Below are positions 45,749-58,209 of a stretch of DNA of 64,000 nucleotides, piece by piece; positions within the stretch are counted from its first letter, which is position 1, and each line of letters starts with the position of its first letter. The DNA is from Chiua virens (lineage: Eukaryota; Basidiomycota; Agaricomycetes; Boletales; Boletaceae). The notes beneath the pieces were generated by a model. It searched no databases and was not told where the DNA came from. It worked only from the letters and a program-made list of their open reading frames with translations. A program made the position numbers and the translations under genes. The stretch is from positions 109,794-173,793 of the forward strand of contig JAHNUO010000041.1 in assembly GCA_019787685.1 (NCBI GenBank). Reading direction: 5' to 3'.

Positions 45749-47430
45749 ATGCCTCCGTCAAGAATTCATGGCCGCTATTCCATCGGACGTCGTCCCTCTG
45801 CCTTCACGAGTCCCACTTGTCAGTCTTTGCTACCGTCTTTCTCTCGTATCTGATCCCCCTCCGTAGCCAACCTCATCAAACCTGGCATCTACGGTGCATC
45901 CCCATCACCGCGCTCGGTCACGTTCGCCCCCAACGTCACGCCCGGTACCTACAATGACTCCGACGATACCCAGCTCGACAGCTCGGAGGAACTCGCATTA
46001 CTACCCGATGCACAGCTTTTCCCGCCGTCAGAACAACCAGTCCATCCCCCCTCGAAGAGACGTGCCCCTCCCGGCAAGCGCAGGTCGCTCGGCTACATCC
46101 CCCGTCCACCGAATGCCTTCATGCTCTTCCGTGCCGACTTCGTGAGGCAGAAGCATGTTCCTGGATCGATCGAGACCAATCACGGCTCGCTCTCCAAGAT
46201 CATAGGTAATTGTTGGCGTGCCCTCCCGCTCGACGAGAAGCGTATATGGGAGATCAAAGCCAAGCAGGAGAAGGAAGCCCACTCCAAAAGATACCCAGGC
46301 TACCGCTTCCGACCCGTGCACAACAAGAACAAGGATAAGAAGAAGGACAAGATGCTCTCATCGCCCGAGGACGAAAGGCGGTGCGAGGAGGTCGCGCAAC
46401 TGTTGCTCGAGGGGATGAAGGGCGACGAGCTTGCGGCTGCTATCCGCCAGTTGGACGAGAAAAAGGTGGTCACTCCGGCACCTCAGCCGCAGCACCAACA
46501 CTTTTACCCTCTTCGTCGACCCTCCTCCGTTCCCCTCCCAGATGCGCGGTTTCATCCGATTGCGTTGCCATCCGTTTCTTTCTTTGCACACCCATCACGC
46601 TCCGCCTCGCCTGTAAACAATATCTCGCGGAGCGGTCGCATGATCATTGGTCAGCGCCGTCCTTCAAGCGCACTGCCGCATTTCGGCCGGACCTCGTGGG
46701 GAGTGGACGATATCCCAATCTTTTCCTCGGTCCCTGTCCCGGACTTTTATCCTCAACCCCCGCTCCAACGGGATGTGTCGCCGCTTCCAGATGTCGATAC
46801 CAGTCTGTTTGAGGATACGTTCAATTTTGGATTCCCGGCTGGATCTGGGGAGCCTACCGCGACGGTTCGTGCTCATTTGTTTTCAATGTATGCGGTGCTC
46901 ATTAATTTTTGCAGACCTTCAACGATATCTTCTCAAACCTTCCACCTCATGCAGCCTCTCAGTCTTCTGCATCGTTCAATCTCGCGGGAATGGATCACAT
47001 TTCACCCCAAGACTTCTCGCTCACCCTGATGACTGCGTCCGAATTAGATCTCCAGCCCTTGAACGTTCTCGTTGGTGACGTGAATGCGTGGGCCAACACG
47101 CCAGTGGAGTTTCCCAACTCAGGACCATCATCGACATACAGCGGATCTCCTGCCAGATCAGACCTTGGCTTGCCCGTCGTCGCGCCACGTCCTCAGCATG
47201 TTCCTGCAGGGGTGACGTTTGACATGTGGCAGGAGTTTACCTCTTACCACCCCTCTGACTGCAAGGTTGCTTCCGACCAGGTCCAAGGACTGTCAGTCGG
47301 TCTGATCACACAGCCGATGGGTGTTCCTGCTGTCGCAGTCGCGGGTGTGGACGTAAGCACCGATCAACAGATGCATGTCCCAGGATTCGACACGTTCTTC
47401 GATGGCGCGTTCATCGGCATGGAGTTTTGA
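45749..47430 (+). CDS. HMG-box transcription factor 2
   Basis: This is an intact relative of the gene at 39655. Exon 1 is MPPSRIHGRYSIGRRPSAF (ATG 45749), with a 48-nt intron at 45819-45866. The HMG box lies at residues ~105-180: RPPNAFMLFRADFVRQKHVP, then LSKIIGNCWRALPLDEKRIW and YPGYRFRPVHNK, followed by a very basic run NKDKKKDK (DNA contact or nuclear import). A helical Glu-rich stretch follows (DERRCEEVAQLLLEGMKGDE), then a Pro/Ser-rich region and, after a second intron (GTTCGT near 46865 to TTGCAG near 46914), an acidic-aromatic tail ending FDGAFIGMEF, a plausible activation domain. The box type (RP.NAF.L.R) is shared by fungal mating and fruiting-body regulators; the target genes are unknown. 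Confidence 0.85.
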
Positions 47431-48079
47431 CCGACCATCGAGATTCCCTTCTATCCTCAAAACGATCTACGACCATGACAAACCGATACCCCTCACCCGA
47501 CCGCGGACGTGCGCAAGTATTTCTTTATCGGCTGTATCCATTAGAAGTGTTACGCTTTCCCTCGATTGTTGTTGTCTTTTTTGTGTGCATAATATCTTGT
47601 ATTTCTGACGTCCCGTCCTTGCTACTCGACCACTGGACCTACCTTCATCGAGATGCTTTCCGTTTCTACATACACCCCCCTTGTAGCCTTACTATGTGCC
47701 TGATTGTTTGATTGCTTTGTCGTCCCAGTGTAGCCTATATACATGCCCTCGATGGTGTTTTTTCCATGTCCCATGCGTGAATGGCGAGTAAATCACCATC
47801 GACCGTACAATGTCCTTCGCTCAAACTGATTATTTACCGGCAGACCGCCGACCGCTTTCTTCGGCGGCTGTGGCGTTCCCGCGAGGTGGTCGAGACGTCG
47901 TTCATCGATTGATCCTGAAGCCAGTCCGGTGTCGTCGGACGACGGAACTTCACGGGCATCACGGTATGTAAATGGCGCCCGAGCTGCGGCGCAGGGAGGT
48001 GAATGATAATTCGACAAGTACTTAAGCCACTCAAAGAGCTAGAAACTAACCTGTGCAGCTTCATTACAGCCAACTTGTT
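47431..48079. other. Spacer between HMG gene 2 and oxidase 2
   Basis: This is the 3' end of HMG gene 2 and the 5' flank of oxidase 2. Nothing else is recognised. The last 30 bases (gtgcagcttcattacag) resemble an intron acceptor, so an upstream leader exon for the oxidase is possible. Confidence 0.4.
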
Positions 48080-50088
48080 ATGATTGGTGCCACACTCCTC
48101 ACCGAAATCGTCACCTTGGCAAGTGCGGTCAGCTCGCTCTTCGGTGGTGATTCGCAGACGTTGCTCTCTGGGTCCCGCCCATCGTTCAGCGAGACATGTC
48201 AGGAAATCGCATCCTCTATCTCTTCGGCGTCAAATATCTACGATCCGAGTTCGTTGCTGCGCGCCTCATCCGAACACATGCTCACAATGCGGCGTTGTAG
48301 ACTCTGCAAAGTACCTCGAAGACATCCTTCATTGGACGTCGTCGAGCTCACAATATGCAGCATGTTCGTTAGAACCCGGTACAGCGGCGGACATTGGCGC
48401 CGCGGTAAGCCCGTTCGACTCCCTCGGTACTGCCGCTTACACTCCCGCGATGCGTCTGCATCCAGTTGCGAATTCTGGGTCGGACGCGAACGCCTTTCGC
48501 GGTGCGTATCGCTGCATGCACACGAGCCAGTTCTCTCTGACGTGTGCTCAGGTCAAAGGTGGTGGTCATGCCACTAACCCAGGGTTTTCGTCCACCGAAG
48601 GCGTCCAGATCGCGATGACGAGGTTCGATGAGGTCGTCTATGATTCCAAGACCCAGACGGTGACGATAGGTGCTGGTCAGACCTGGGACGCTGTTTACGC
48701 GGCCCTTGAGCCGTATGGTGTCAACGTTGCAGGTGGACGGATAGCTGGTGTGGGCGTCGCTGGGTACACACTTGGCGGAGGTGCGTTTGGATCGGATGTG
48801 TGCTTGACCCGAGGTAGTGACGTCCTGCTCAGGTTACTCTTGGCACACAAATCAATATGGGTTGACTATTGACAGCGTGCTTGGGTATGAATTGGTGATG
48901 CCTAACGGGACAGTCATCGATGTGACAGAGACATCAAGTCCTGACCTGTTCTTTGCTCTCAAAGTACGTTCTTCAAACTATCACTCAGCAATTTCATTTG
49001 AGCTGTTCTGTAGGGTGGAATGAACAACTATGTACGTGAGGATGTTTGGTTGTCGATCAACTGCTGATTATTGTTCAGGGAATTGTAACCAAGTTTACCT
49101 TCAAGACGTTCTCGCAGACGAAAGTTTGGGTACGCCTAGTTCCATTTCAGTTTCATACTGATACTTTTAACGTGGATTGTGAAGGGGGGTATCATTTCTT
49201 ACTCGGAAGACGTCCTCGACCAATTCATCGCAGCAACAGCGAACTTCGCGGCAAACAATACTGATCCCAAGGCTGGGATAATTGCATTATACAGGAGCTC
49301 CCGCGGTCAGGTAGGTCATCTAGTAGTCGTATGTTGATCCTCGCGTTCAGGATGTTCATCGCCCCCATAGTTTGGGACCGCCTTGAACATTTTTTATGAT
49401 GCACCAACGCCTCCTCCTGGGGTATTCGATGAATTTCTGGCGATTCCCTGGTCCACGCGAGAAGTTTCGACGCGTTCGTTCCTTTCCTTTGTGAAATCCC
49501 TGCTTTCACCCTTCCATCCTGCACGGTGCGCATGTGTCTTGGCTCGAGGTTGTACGCGCATCCCAATGGCATTCACAGGTTCGTTTTCAACACGGTTTCC
49601 GTGACAAGTTATCCGGTTGACTTCATCCAATCGATGATCAATGAAACCCACGTAAGCAATCCCGACATCGTCCCGAATACAGCGTGTTGATAGTCGTCTA
49701 GTATTGGTCAAAACACCTCCCCGAGGACGTGAGCAGCTTTTCCTATGATGTCCAGCCCTTCCTCCCCTCGCTCTTTGACCACAACACGACCCCGACCGCA
49801 TACCCCCCTTCCCGTGCGCAAGCCCTGTACCCGTTCAACTTTCACTTTTTATGGCGCGCGCCGAGTTCGGACGAAGCGGTGTATGACGCAACGAGGAGAA
49901 CCGCCAGGACGCTCTGGGCACGTGCCAACATGGATTTGGACGACCAGGCCGTCGTCTATCCCAACTATGGCATTTTCGACACACCGGTGGAGCATTTGTA
50001 TGGGGAGCATGTACCGCGGTTACGGGCGATCAAGAAGGCGGTGGATCCAGAGGATGTGATGGGACTTGCAGGCGGTTTCAAGATCTGA
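48080..50088 (+). CDS. FAD-dependent oxidase, PCMH/BBE family (oxidase 2)
   Basis: This is a likely secreted flavoprotein oxidase of the same family as oxidase 1. The start is ATG 48080 (MIGATLLTEIVTLASAVSS, signal-like). The first intron begins with GTTCGT after the peptide IYDP and rejoins at SAKYLEDILHWTSSSS. The FAD-binding part has VKGGGHATNPGFSS (flavin-linked His expected), GAGQTWDAVYAALEPYGV and VAGGRIAGVGVAGYTLGGG. Then come YSWHTNQYGLTID, GIVTKFTFKTFSQTKVW, GGIISYSEDVLDQF and FYDAPTPPPGVFDEF, and the BBE end WSKHLPEDV...YPNYGIFDTPVEHLYGE...VMGLAGGFKI. All of about ten introns close in frame. It is nearly the same as oxidase 3, introns included. The substrate is not predictable; relatives oxidise oligosaccharides or small alcohols. 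Confidence 0.85.
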
Positions 50089-50198
50089 CGTGGAAGATTC
50101 TGCTAGTTTGGATGAAGCAAGGTGTTTTGCAACCTTTCTTGATGTATTTAGCTGGTTGATCGATTTGACTGTAAACGTCAGTGATCAACGCGATTGAT

Positions 50199-50219
50199 CG
50201 TTGACGTTCATGGTCAACG
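50199..50219. terminator. Short inverted repeat downstream of oxidase 2
   Basis: Arms CGTTGAC and GTCAACG are separated by 7 bases, about 110 bases after the stop codon. Several GATCAACG/GTTGATC relatives lie nearby (50150-50225), so the area is rich in overlapping palindromes. A role in 3' end formation is possible but not shown. Confidence 0.2.
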
Positions 50220-50929
50220 TTCAATCACCTCTTCACTCTCTGCATCCTGATCTATGAACTGATCTACTGCGATCATCTAAACGCACGAGGCTTGACAACC
50301 ATGTAAGCACTCGTACATCTCCGCATCCATCTCTTTTGTATTTCAGTCTTATGCCCGTTGATGACATGGTTATGATCGAACAAAGACAGGATCGCATATC
50401 AGTTGTCGACTTTTCGACTCGTGTGATGACATTTTTCGGCCTGGAGATGGATCAAGTTGGTTGACCGAGTCCGAGTCTTGCAGCGGAATGCTCGTCAGAG
50501 GTATGCTTGTTCCAAAAGGAGGTTCTGAATGTCTGATTCCAGAAATGCGACTTTGGCTGACGTGAACGTTATGCAAGCGAAATGGCTTGTAAAAGGGTTG
50601 GTATGGCGACTGGGTTCCAAGGCCCGACCATTGTACCCAACGGGGGTAGACGGCTGGACGTGTTTGCTCGTTGAGGGCGGGTCTCGAACGTGTTGTGATC
50701 TTCGAACCAGGCACGGTTAGAGAAGTGACGGTGTCTTGGCAACCTTGGAGAACACGCGCAAACTATGTACATACTACACGTGTCTGGCGCCCCGTGGTGT
50801 GGTATCCTCATCGTGACTCAGACATGGACTTGTTCATCCGCGGAGGACACATGGGACATATTTGAGGACGCAAACAGATGAGGTCCACGCTCCATTCCAC
50901 CTCTCAGAATGCTTGGTATGCTTGGTACT

Positions 50930-52430
50930 TTCGCACCACACAAGCGACGCTTCCTGACTCGGATTTCCGTCGCGTCCGGGTTCGTGTTCTTTGAAACAGT
51001 GTTCGCAGCGTCGCCGAAATACATGGAATACGCAATTTGCAGCATGCTCGTTCGAGCCTGGTACGCCAGCGGATTTCAGCGTCGCTGTGAGCCCCGTGTT
51101 GTTCCACCGAGGTCCTTCATTGACACCGACGATCGAGGACCTGCTTTTGGTTGCAAATGATCGGTCGAACGCGAACGCCATTCGTGGTGAGTGATGGTGT
51201 CAGTGGAGGTTGAACACATTCGGATCCTCCAACGATACTTTGCGTTAGGTCAAAGGCAACCCGGGATTTCCGTCCACGGAGGGTCCAGTTTGCGGTGTGG
51301 ATGTTCTCCGAGGTCACCTATGATGCAGGGGCACAAACGGTCATCGTCGGAGTGGGTGGGTCCGACCTGGGACGACGCTGATGACACACTTGAACCACGG
51401 AGTCGGTAGACGAATCGCTAGTGTCGGTGTTGCTGGCTTTACACTCGGTGGAGATACGTTTGAACAGTGCGTGTGTAGGGAACTGTAACCAGATTTACTT
51501 TTCGAGCGTTCCCACAGCCGCAAGTTTGGGTAAGCAATGCCATGTCTTCAATCATACTTTTGGCCTTTCGACGGACGCTACACGGGGAGTCTCATAACCT
51601 ATTCGCCGGACGTGCGAGATCAGGTTATACTCGCGATGGCAAATTTTGCGGCGAACAACATAGAGCCCAAAGCAGGGATAATCATGGTGTATCAACATCT
51701 CTTTGGTCAGATGGGTCTTTTAACGACGACCAATTGTTTGATGATTTCGTTTAATAGTTTTGGGGTCTCATGCAGGCCAGCATTCTCCTGGATATCTCCC
51801 TTGATGCACCAACACTGCCTAATGGCGTATTTGACGAATTTCTGGCGATTCCGTCAATCAAGGAGGTCATTTCGACGCGTTCATTCCGCTCGTTCGTAAA
51901 CTCCCTACTTGACTCGACTCTAAGCTCTGAGTGGTTCGTGTCTAAGATCTGACTGTTCCTATTCTGCGGTGATACAAACCACGTTGACGGGACCATTTTT
52001 AATTCGATCTCTGTCGCGGCTTGGTCGGTCACTTTCATTCAGTTGACCGTCAACGAAGCCCATGTAAGTGGAGTTTGACTGTCTTCTCACGTAGACTGAA
52101 TCATGTCTGACTCAATCCGAGTCGCTCTGGTATTGGAGACAAAACCTTCCGGACGACGCGACATCCATTTCATATGTCATACAGCCATTTCTGCTCTCTT
52201 TTTGCCCGCCTACCCGCGCCCAAGGCCTGTTCCTTCAGCATCTACTTTTTATGGGCCCAGCCAGAATTCCCCTCTGGTGGTCTACCCCAATTATGCGATT
52301 TATGGTACCCCGGTGGCCGACTTGTATGAGGAGAATTTGCCTCAGTTGTGGGCGATCAAAGTGGAGGTGGATCCGGAGAACGTGGTGGGGCTTGCGGGCG
52401 ATTTAAGGTCTGAGTTTGGTGAGGCGTTCC
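50930..52430 (+). pseudogene. Decayed FAD/BBE oxidase gene
   Basis: Pieces of the family occur in order but broken: SPKYMEYAICSMLVRAWY (about 51015), a shifted GVGPTWDDADDTLEP-like tract (about 51355), GGLITYSPDVRDQV-like sequence (about 51585), GVFDEFLAIPS (about 51825) and a shortened BBE end (about 52280, VYPNYAIYGTPVADLYEENL). The exon encoding YSWH.NQYG is missing, and frameshifts and deletions are present. It resembles oxidase 4 more than oxidases 2 or 3, for example MVYQHLFGQ. Confidence 0.75.
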
Positions 52431-53087
52431 TGTTATGTGTGTATCGTGATGTTGACTGGGGGATATCCCAGAAAGCAACGCGGACGAGAATCGTGAGGAT
52501 TCACAGGTTCATATGTATCGGGAGAAGTTGAGTGAGGTGGGTGCAGGCAGGCCAAGGTGTTTTGGTGAGAGTGAGAACTACATCACTCAAATACATTTCT
52601 TGATCAACAAATCAAGCCTCTGGACAAATATCAAGAGAGTACGTCCGATATGGGTCGACCCATGGCCCATGCAAAACATGCAATTACTTGACTCAACTCG
52701 AATGGAGCCCAGTAGCTCAAGTATTCAGGGGTCAGGCCCTCGATATCCCCGTATGTACAATTTGTAGATCTCAAGTTTTGAGTTCTCAATTACGGCACAG
52801 ATGCGTGTACATAAGTCACCGTGCCAATCCATTGTCGGTGATACTTAGTGGACTCGTCTCGATCAGACTCGGAAATTGAACAAACGTTTACAGGAACTTG
52901 AATTTGCTGCATTTTTTGAAGCCACAAACAACAACTTGAAGAGGTGACATGTGAACGTAATTCGATGAGTAATTCGGCACCAATGGTTTACGGTATGATG
53001 TCAATGTCACTCAATGGTACCGAACTGGAGCCAAGTTGGCGAGCGAGGACCAGATACATAACCTGTGCAGTTTTCTCTCCCTCCAGT
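52431..53087. other. Spacer before oxidase 3
   Basis: No coding sequence is recognised. The segment immediately before the start (acctgtgcag, then ctccag) resembles the same position of oxidase 2, consistent with their shared origin. Confidence 0.4.
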
Positions 53088-55134
53088 ATGATTGGCGCTA
53101 CTTTCCTCACTGAAATTGTGACCTTGGCAAGTGCGGTCAGCTCGCTCTTCGGTGGTGATTCGCAGACCTTGCTCTCTGAGTCCCGCCCATCGTTCAGCAA
53201 GGCATGTCAAGAAATCGCTTCGTCTATTTCCCCGGCGTCAAACGTCTACGATCCGAGTTCGTTGCTGCATGGTGCCCTCCCTCCCATTCGGACACATGCT
53301 CACAATATTGCGTTGTAGACTCGGCAAAGTATCTTGAAGATATCTTTCATTGGACGTCGTCGAGCTCACAATATGCAGCGTGTTCGTTGGAGCCCGGTAC
53401 AGCGGAAGACATTGGCGTCGCGGTAAGCCCATTCCAATTTGGTAACGTACGGGCATTCACAAGTTCGCGACGCGTCTGAATGATCTAGTTACGAATTCTG
53501 GGTCGGACGCGAACGCCATTCGCGGTGCGTAGCGTTCCGGTTGCAAATGAGCCAGTCCCTTACACGTTGTGTTTTCAGGTCAAAGGCGGTGGCCACGCCA
53601 CTAACCCAGAATTTTCGTCCACCGAAGGCGTCCAGATCGCGATGACAAGGTTCGATGAGGTCGTCTATGATTCCAAGACCCAGACGGCGACGATAGGTGC
53701 TGGTCTGACCTGGGACGCTGTTTACGCGGTCCTTGAGCCATATGGTGTCAACGTTGCAGGTGGACGGATAGCTGGTGTGGGCGTCGCTGGGTACACACTT
53801 GGCGGAGGTGCGTTTGGATCGGATGTGTGCTTGACCCGAGGTAGTGACGTCCTGATCAGGTTACTCTTGGCACACAAATCAATATGGGTTGACTATCGAC
53901 AGCGTGCTTGGGTATGAGTTGGTGATGCCTAACGGGACAATCATCGACGTGACGGAGACGTCGAGTCCTGACCTGTTCTTTGCTCTTAAGGTACGTTCTT
54001 CAAACTATCACTCAGCAATTTCATTGAGCTGTTCTGTAGGGTGGAATGAACAACTATGTACGTGAGGATGTTTGGTTGTCGATCAGCCTCTGATTATTGT
54101 TCAGGGAATTGTAACCAGCTTTACCTTCAAGACGTTCTCACAAACGAAAGTTTGGGTACGCCTAGTTCTATGTCAGTTTCATATGAATACTTTTAACATG
54201 AATGGTGAAGGGGGGTCTCATTTCTTACTCGGAAGACGTCCTCGACCAATTCATCGCAGCAACGGTCAATTTCGCGGCGAACAATACCGATCCCAAGGCT
54301 GGGATAATTGCATTATACCACACCCGCGGTGGTGAGGTAGGTCATCCCGTGTGGTTGTCATATCTTGATCATCCTATTGAGCATATCTATCGCTCTCATG
54401 CAGTTCGACACCAGCCTCAACATTTTTTATGATGCACCAACTCCTCCTGCTGGCGTATTCGACGAATTTCTGGCTATTCCTTCGTCTACGCGAGACGTTT
54501 CGACGCGCTCATTTCTTTCTTTTGTGAAATCCTTACTTGCGCCCACCCATCCTCTACGGTAAGCGTGTGTCTTGACTCTAATTTATTCGAGCTTTCCAAT
54601 TGCATTCACAGATTCGTGTTCAACTCTGTTTCTGTGACGAGCTATCCAACACACTTCATCCAATACCTCGTCAATGAAACCCACGTAAGCAAAGCCTGAT
54701 GTCGTCTGCAGCATAACATGTTGATCGGCGTACTCTAGCATTGGTCAAAACACCTCCCCGATGATGTGTTTGGCATTTCTTACGATGTACAGCCTTTCCT
54801 CCCATCGCTCTTTGACCACAACACGACGCCAACAGCGTACCCGCCATCCCGTGCGCAACCCCTCTATCCGTTCAACTTCCACTTCTCATGGCGTGATCCG
54901 AAATCGGACCAAGCGGTTTATGACGCCACTAGGACAACCGCCAAGACGCTTAGAATGCTTGCCAAACAGGACGATCAGGGTAACGCCGCTCGCACCGTTG
55001 TCTATCCCAACTATGGCATTTTCGACACACCGCTGGACCATCTATATGGCGAGCATGTACCGAGATTACAGGCGATCAAGGTGACGGTCGACCCGGAGAA
55101 CGTGATGGGACTTGCAGGTGGTTTCAAAATCTGA
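53088..55134 (+). CDS. FAD-dependent oxidase, PCMH/BBE family (oxidase 3)
   Basis: This is a close sister of oxidase 2 (ATG 53088, MIGATFLTEIVTLASAVSS). It has the same intron positions, and even intron sequences match closely (for example the region after the LFFALK exon, 53990-54130, compared with 48960-49100). Motifs are VKGGGHATNPEFSS, GAGLTWDAVYAVLEPYGV, VAGGRIAGVGVAGYTLGGG, YSWHTNQYGLTID, FYDAPTPPAGVFDEF and WSKHLPDDVFGISYDVQPFL, with the final YPNYGIFDTPLDHLYGE and VMGLAGGFKI. The first intron again starts GTTCGT. No break was found, so the gene is probably functional, encoding a secreted flavin enzyme. It lies directly upstream of oxidase 4 in the same direction, giving a two-gene block. 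Confidence 0.85.
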
Positions 55135-55754
55135 TTCTTGTTTGACGCGGTAGATTCTGGGTGTATTTTAGTTGGAATCAGGCATGACTTTTCTTATGTT
55201 GTCGCGTGATCACGTTGATCTTTTCCTCGATTCTGGATTTCTGGTCACTTCACTGTGCCACGTCCATTATTGGAGCTGTAAGTGGTCTACTACAACTTGC
55301 TTTTCGTCCCGCTCCACCCGAGGCTGAGGACTCCTTAGCCTGAATATGCATGACGTAATCAATATTAGAATGTGTTTTAGCTGGTTTATCAATCAACAAG
55401 CTTCCGATCCCTTGCCTTTTTCTAACTGCATCTTAATCAGTTACTAGTAACTGCTGGTGCCCGGTACTTGGACTCGGGTCTGAGGTAAGTATGTCATGAA
55501 GGTCACACGAATCATTATAACAAACAGAATACTACGAATGACCGCCTTCTGATTCTGAATCGACTCACCATGGCCTCCCAAAGTAAGATATAATCTCGGG
55601 TGCTGTTGGAGAAGACGCGGCGTCTTGGCAAGTTGGCTTCTGTGACTCTATTGCATCCCAGACATCCGAGTTGACCCGCGAACTCACGAAAGTACTTAAG
55701 CACTCTGACAGATGAGGGTCGAGCGATATTCCGCCGCCTCTCAGATTTGATACT
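55135..55754. other. Spacer between oxidases 3 and 4
   Basis: This is the 3' flank of oxidase 3 and promoter region of oxidase 4. No recognisable gene, repeat or RNA. Confidence 0.45.
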
Positions 55755-57811
55755 ATGGTTGGTGCTACCCTGCTGACCCAAATAGTAACCTTGGCCAGTG
55801 GCGTCCACTCAATATTTCCCAACACGCAGACACCGTTCTCTGATATCTGCCCTCTTTTGCGCGATACATGCCAGGAAATTGCATCTTCGATATCCGCTGC
55901 GTCAGATGTCTATGATCAGAGTTTGTTGCTTCGTATCTCGTCGCGTCTGGGTTCGTGCTCAACCATAATATTCATCCCAGCGTCGCCGAAATACCTAAAA
56001 GATATCAAGCATTGGACGTCGTGGAGTACGCAGTTTGCAGCATGCTCATTCGAGCCTGGTACGCCAGAGGATGTTGGCATCGCTGTGAGCACCATTTTGT
56101 TTTGATGACTTTGATTTACACCAATGATTCTTGCTTCTAGTTGCGGATTATTGCTCGGACGCGAATGCCATTCGCGGTGAGTGATGGTAGAGGCTGAAAA
56201 CATTCGGATCCTCCAATGGTACCCTATTTTAGGTCAAAGGTGGTGGACATGCCACTAACCCGGGATTTTCGTCCACGGAGGGGATCCAGATTGCAATGTC
56301 GAGGTTCTCGGAGGTCACCTATGATCCCGTGACACAAACGGTCATCGTTGGAGCGGGGCTGACTTGGGACGAAGTCTATGAAGCGCTTGAACCGTACGGA
56401 GTCAATGTCGCAGGTGGACGAATCGCTGGTGTCGGTGTTGCCGGCTTTACCCTTGGCGGAGGTACGTTTGAACAGTGTGTGTGACGTGACTGCCAGACTT
56501 CTCGACGTTTATGAACAGGTTATTCATGGCACACGAACCAGTATGGATTGACCATCGACACCGTACAAGCGTTCGAGTTGGTAACGCCTAATGGGACAGT
56601 CGTCGATGTCACAGAGATTCTGAGTCCTGATCTATTCTTTGCTCTCAAAGTACGGCCTTCTCGGTTCACGGCGTAATAACTTCGTTGACATCATTGATAT
56701 TCAGGGGGGTCTGAATAACTATGTGCGTGTGAAGTTGCCCCAGCCTGAGTGACTTTGGGCTGAGTGCTGATCTTCATCTCAGGGAATTGTAACCAGGTTT
56801 ACTTTTCGAGCATTCCCGCAGACGCAAGTTTGGGTAAGCAATGTCTTCAATCGACACTTTCTTCAGTCTTTCGACGTACGCTGCACAGGGGGGTCTCATA
56901 ACCTATTCGCCGGACGTGCGAGATCAGGTTATGCTCGCGACGGCAAATTTTTCAGCGAATAGCACTGATCCAAAAGCAGGGATAATCATGGTGTATCAAC
57001 ATCTCTTTGGTCAGGTGGGTCTTTTAACGACCAATTCGTTCATCACTTTGTTGAATAGTTTTTGGGTCTTATACAGGTCAGCGTTCTCGTGGATGTCTTC
57101 TACGACGCACCAACAGCACCTGAGGGTGTATTCGACGAATTTCTCGCGATTGCGTCAGTCGAGAGGGACATATCGACGCGTTCATTCCCTTCTTTCGTAC
57201 GGTCCTTACTTGACACGACCGCAAGTCCTAAGCGGTTCGGATTTGACCGTTCTTACTGTGCTATGATTCAAATTCAAACTACATCAACAGATGCGTTTTC
57301 AATTCAATATCTGTGGCAACCCATCCAGTCTCTTTTATCCAGTCTGCCGTCAACGAAGCTGATGTAAGTGGAGCTTGACTGTCTTCTCTACTACAGACCG
57401 TTGATCCTGCCACTCCAGTATTGGAGACAAAAGCTTCCGGACGATGTGGCATCCATTTCTTACGACATACAGCCATTTCTGCCCTCACTCTTTACCCACA
57501 ACACGACCCCAACAGCTTATCCCCCTTCTCGTGCACAAGGCCTATTTCCGCTCAACATCCATTTTGCATGGGACCAGCCAGAACATGACGACACCGTTTC
57601 CAATGTCGCACGCAAGACCGCACAGACGCTCTACTCGTTCTTCATAGAGGACGGTCAGTCCGACGTCCCTTCGGTGGTCTACCCCAACTATGCGATTTTT
57701 GGTACCCCGGTGGCCAATCTGTATGGCGAGAACCTGCCTAGGTTGCGGGCGATCAAAGCGGTAGTGGACCCGGAGAACGTGATGGGACTCGCGGGCGGTT
57801 TTAAAATCTGA
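55755..57811 (+). CDS. FAD-dependent oxidase, PCMH/BBE family (oxidase 4)
   Basis: This is a more diverged, intact member. The start is ATG 55755 (MVGATLLTQIVTLASGVHS). The first intron is GTTTGT...CCAG, joining at TSPKYLKDIKHWTSWST. It has the FAD region VKGGGHATNPGFSS, GAGLTWDEVYEALEPYGV and GVGVAGFTLGGG, then YSWHTNQYGLTIDTVQAF, GIVTRFTFRAFPQTQVW, GGLITYSPDVRDQVMLA and FYDAPTAPEGVFDEF. An intron with GTTCGG donor at about 57233 keeps frame (KRCVFNSISVATHP), and the BBE end is YWRQKLPDDVASISYDIQPF through YPNYAIFGTPVANLYGENL to VMGLAGGFKI. It is likely secreted. As in the other members, no second flavin-linking Cys is visible. It shares more with the pseudogene at 50930-52430 than with oxidases 2 and 3. 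Confidence 0.85.
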
Positions 57812-58209
57812 ATACTGTGTGAAGCGGTACGGGTCCGGGTCTATAATGTGTATATCGTGATGCTGATTTTGGGGTGCACCCCACCGCTTCCGCAGGAAGG
57901 AGGCGTGGACGAGAATTATGAAGATTCACATGTTCATGTATATTGCGAGAAGTTCATTGAAGTGCGGCGTAGGCGTTTTCTGGGAGGTGACGATAGGCAA
58001 GCCAACGTGTTTTGGCCAGAGTGCGAGCCATATGTACAGTGTTTAAACAGACGTATAATTATTCACCTGGGACATCCGTAGCTATAGTGTAAAGTAAAAC
58101 ATGTCGAGCCATAATCCAAAACTAATAAATAGAGGGAGTGAGGAGGCGCTGTAAAACCCTGGTTTCGTCTGCGAGCGAATCCGTGCCACAACGGAAATGC
58201 TCCGGCTCC
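57812..58209. other. Spacer between convergent genes
   Basis: This contains the 3' flanks of oxidase 4 (plus) and the DUF6699 gene (minus). No feature is recognised. Confidence 0.45.
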
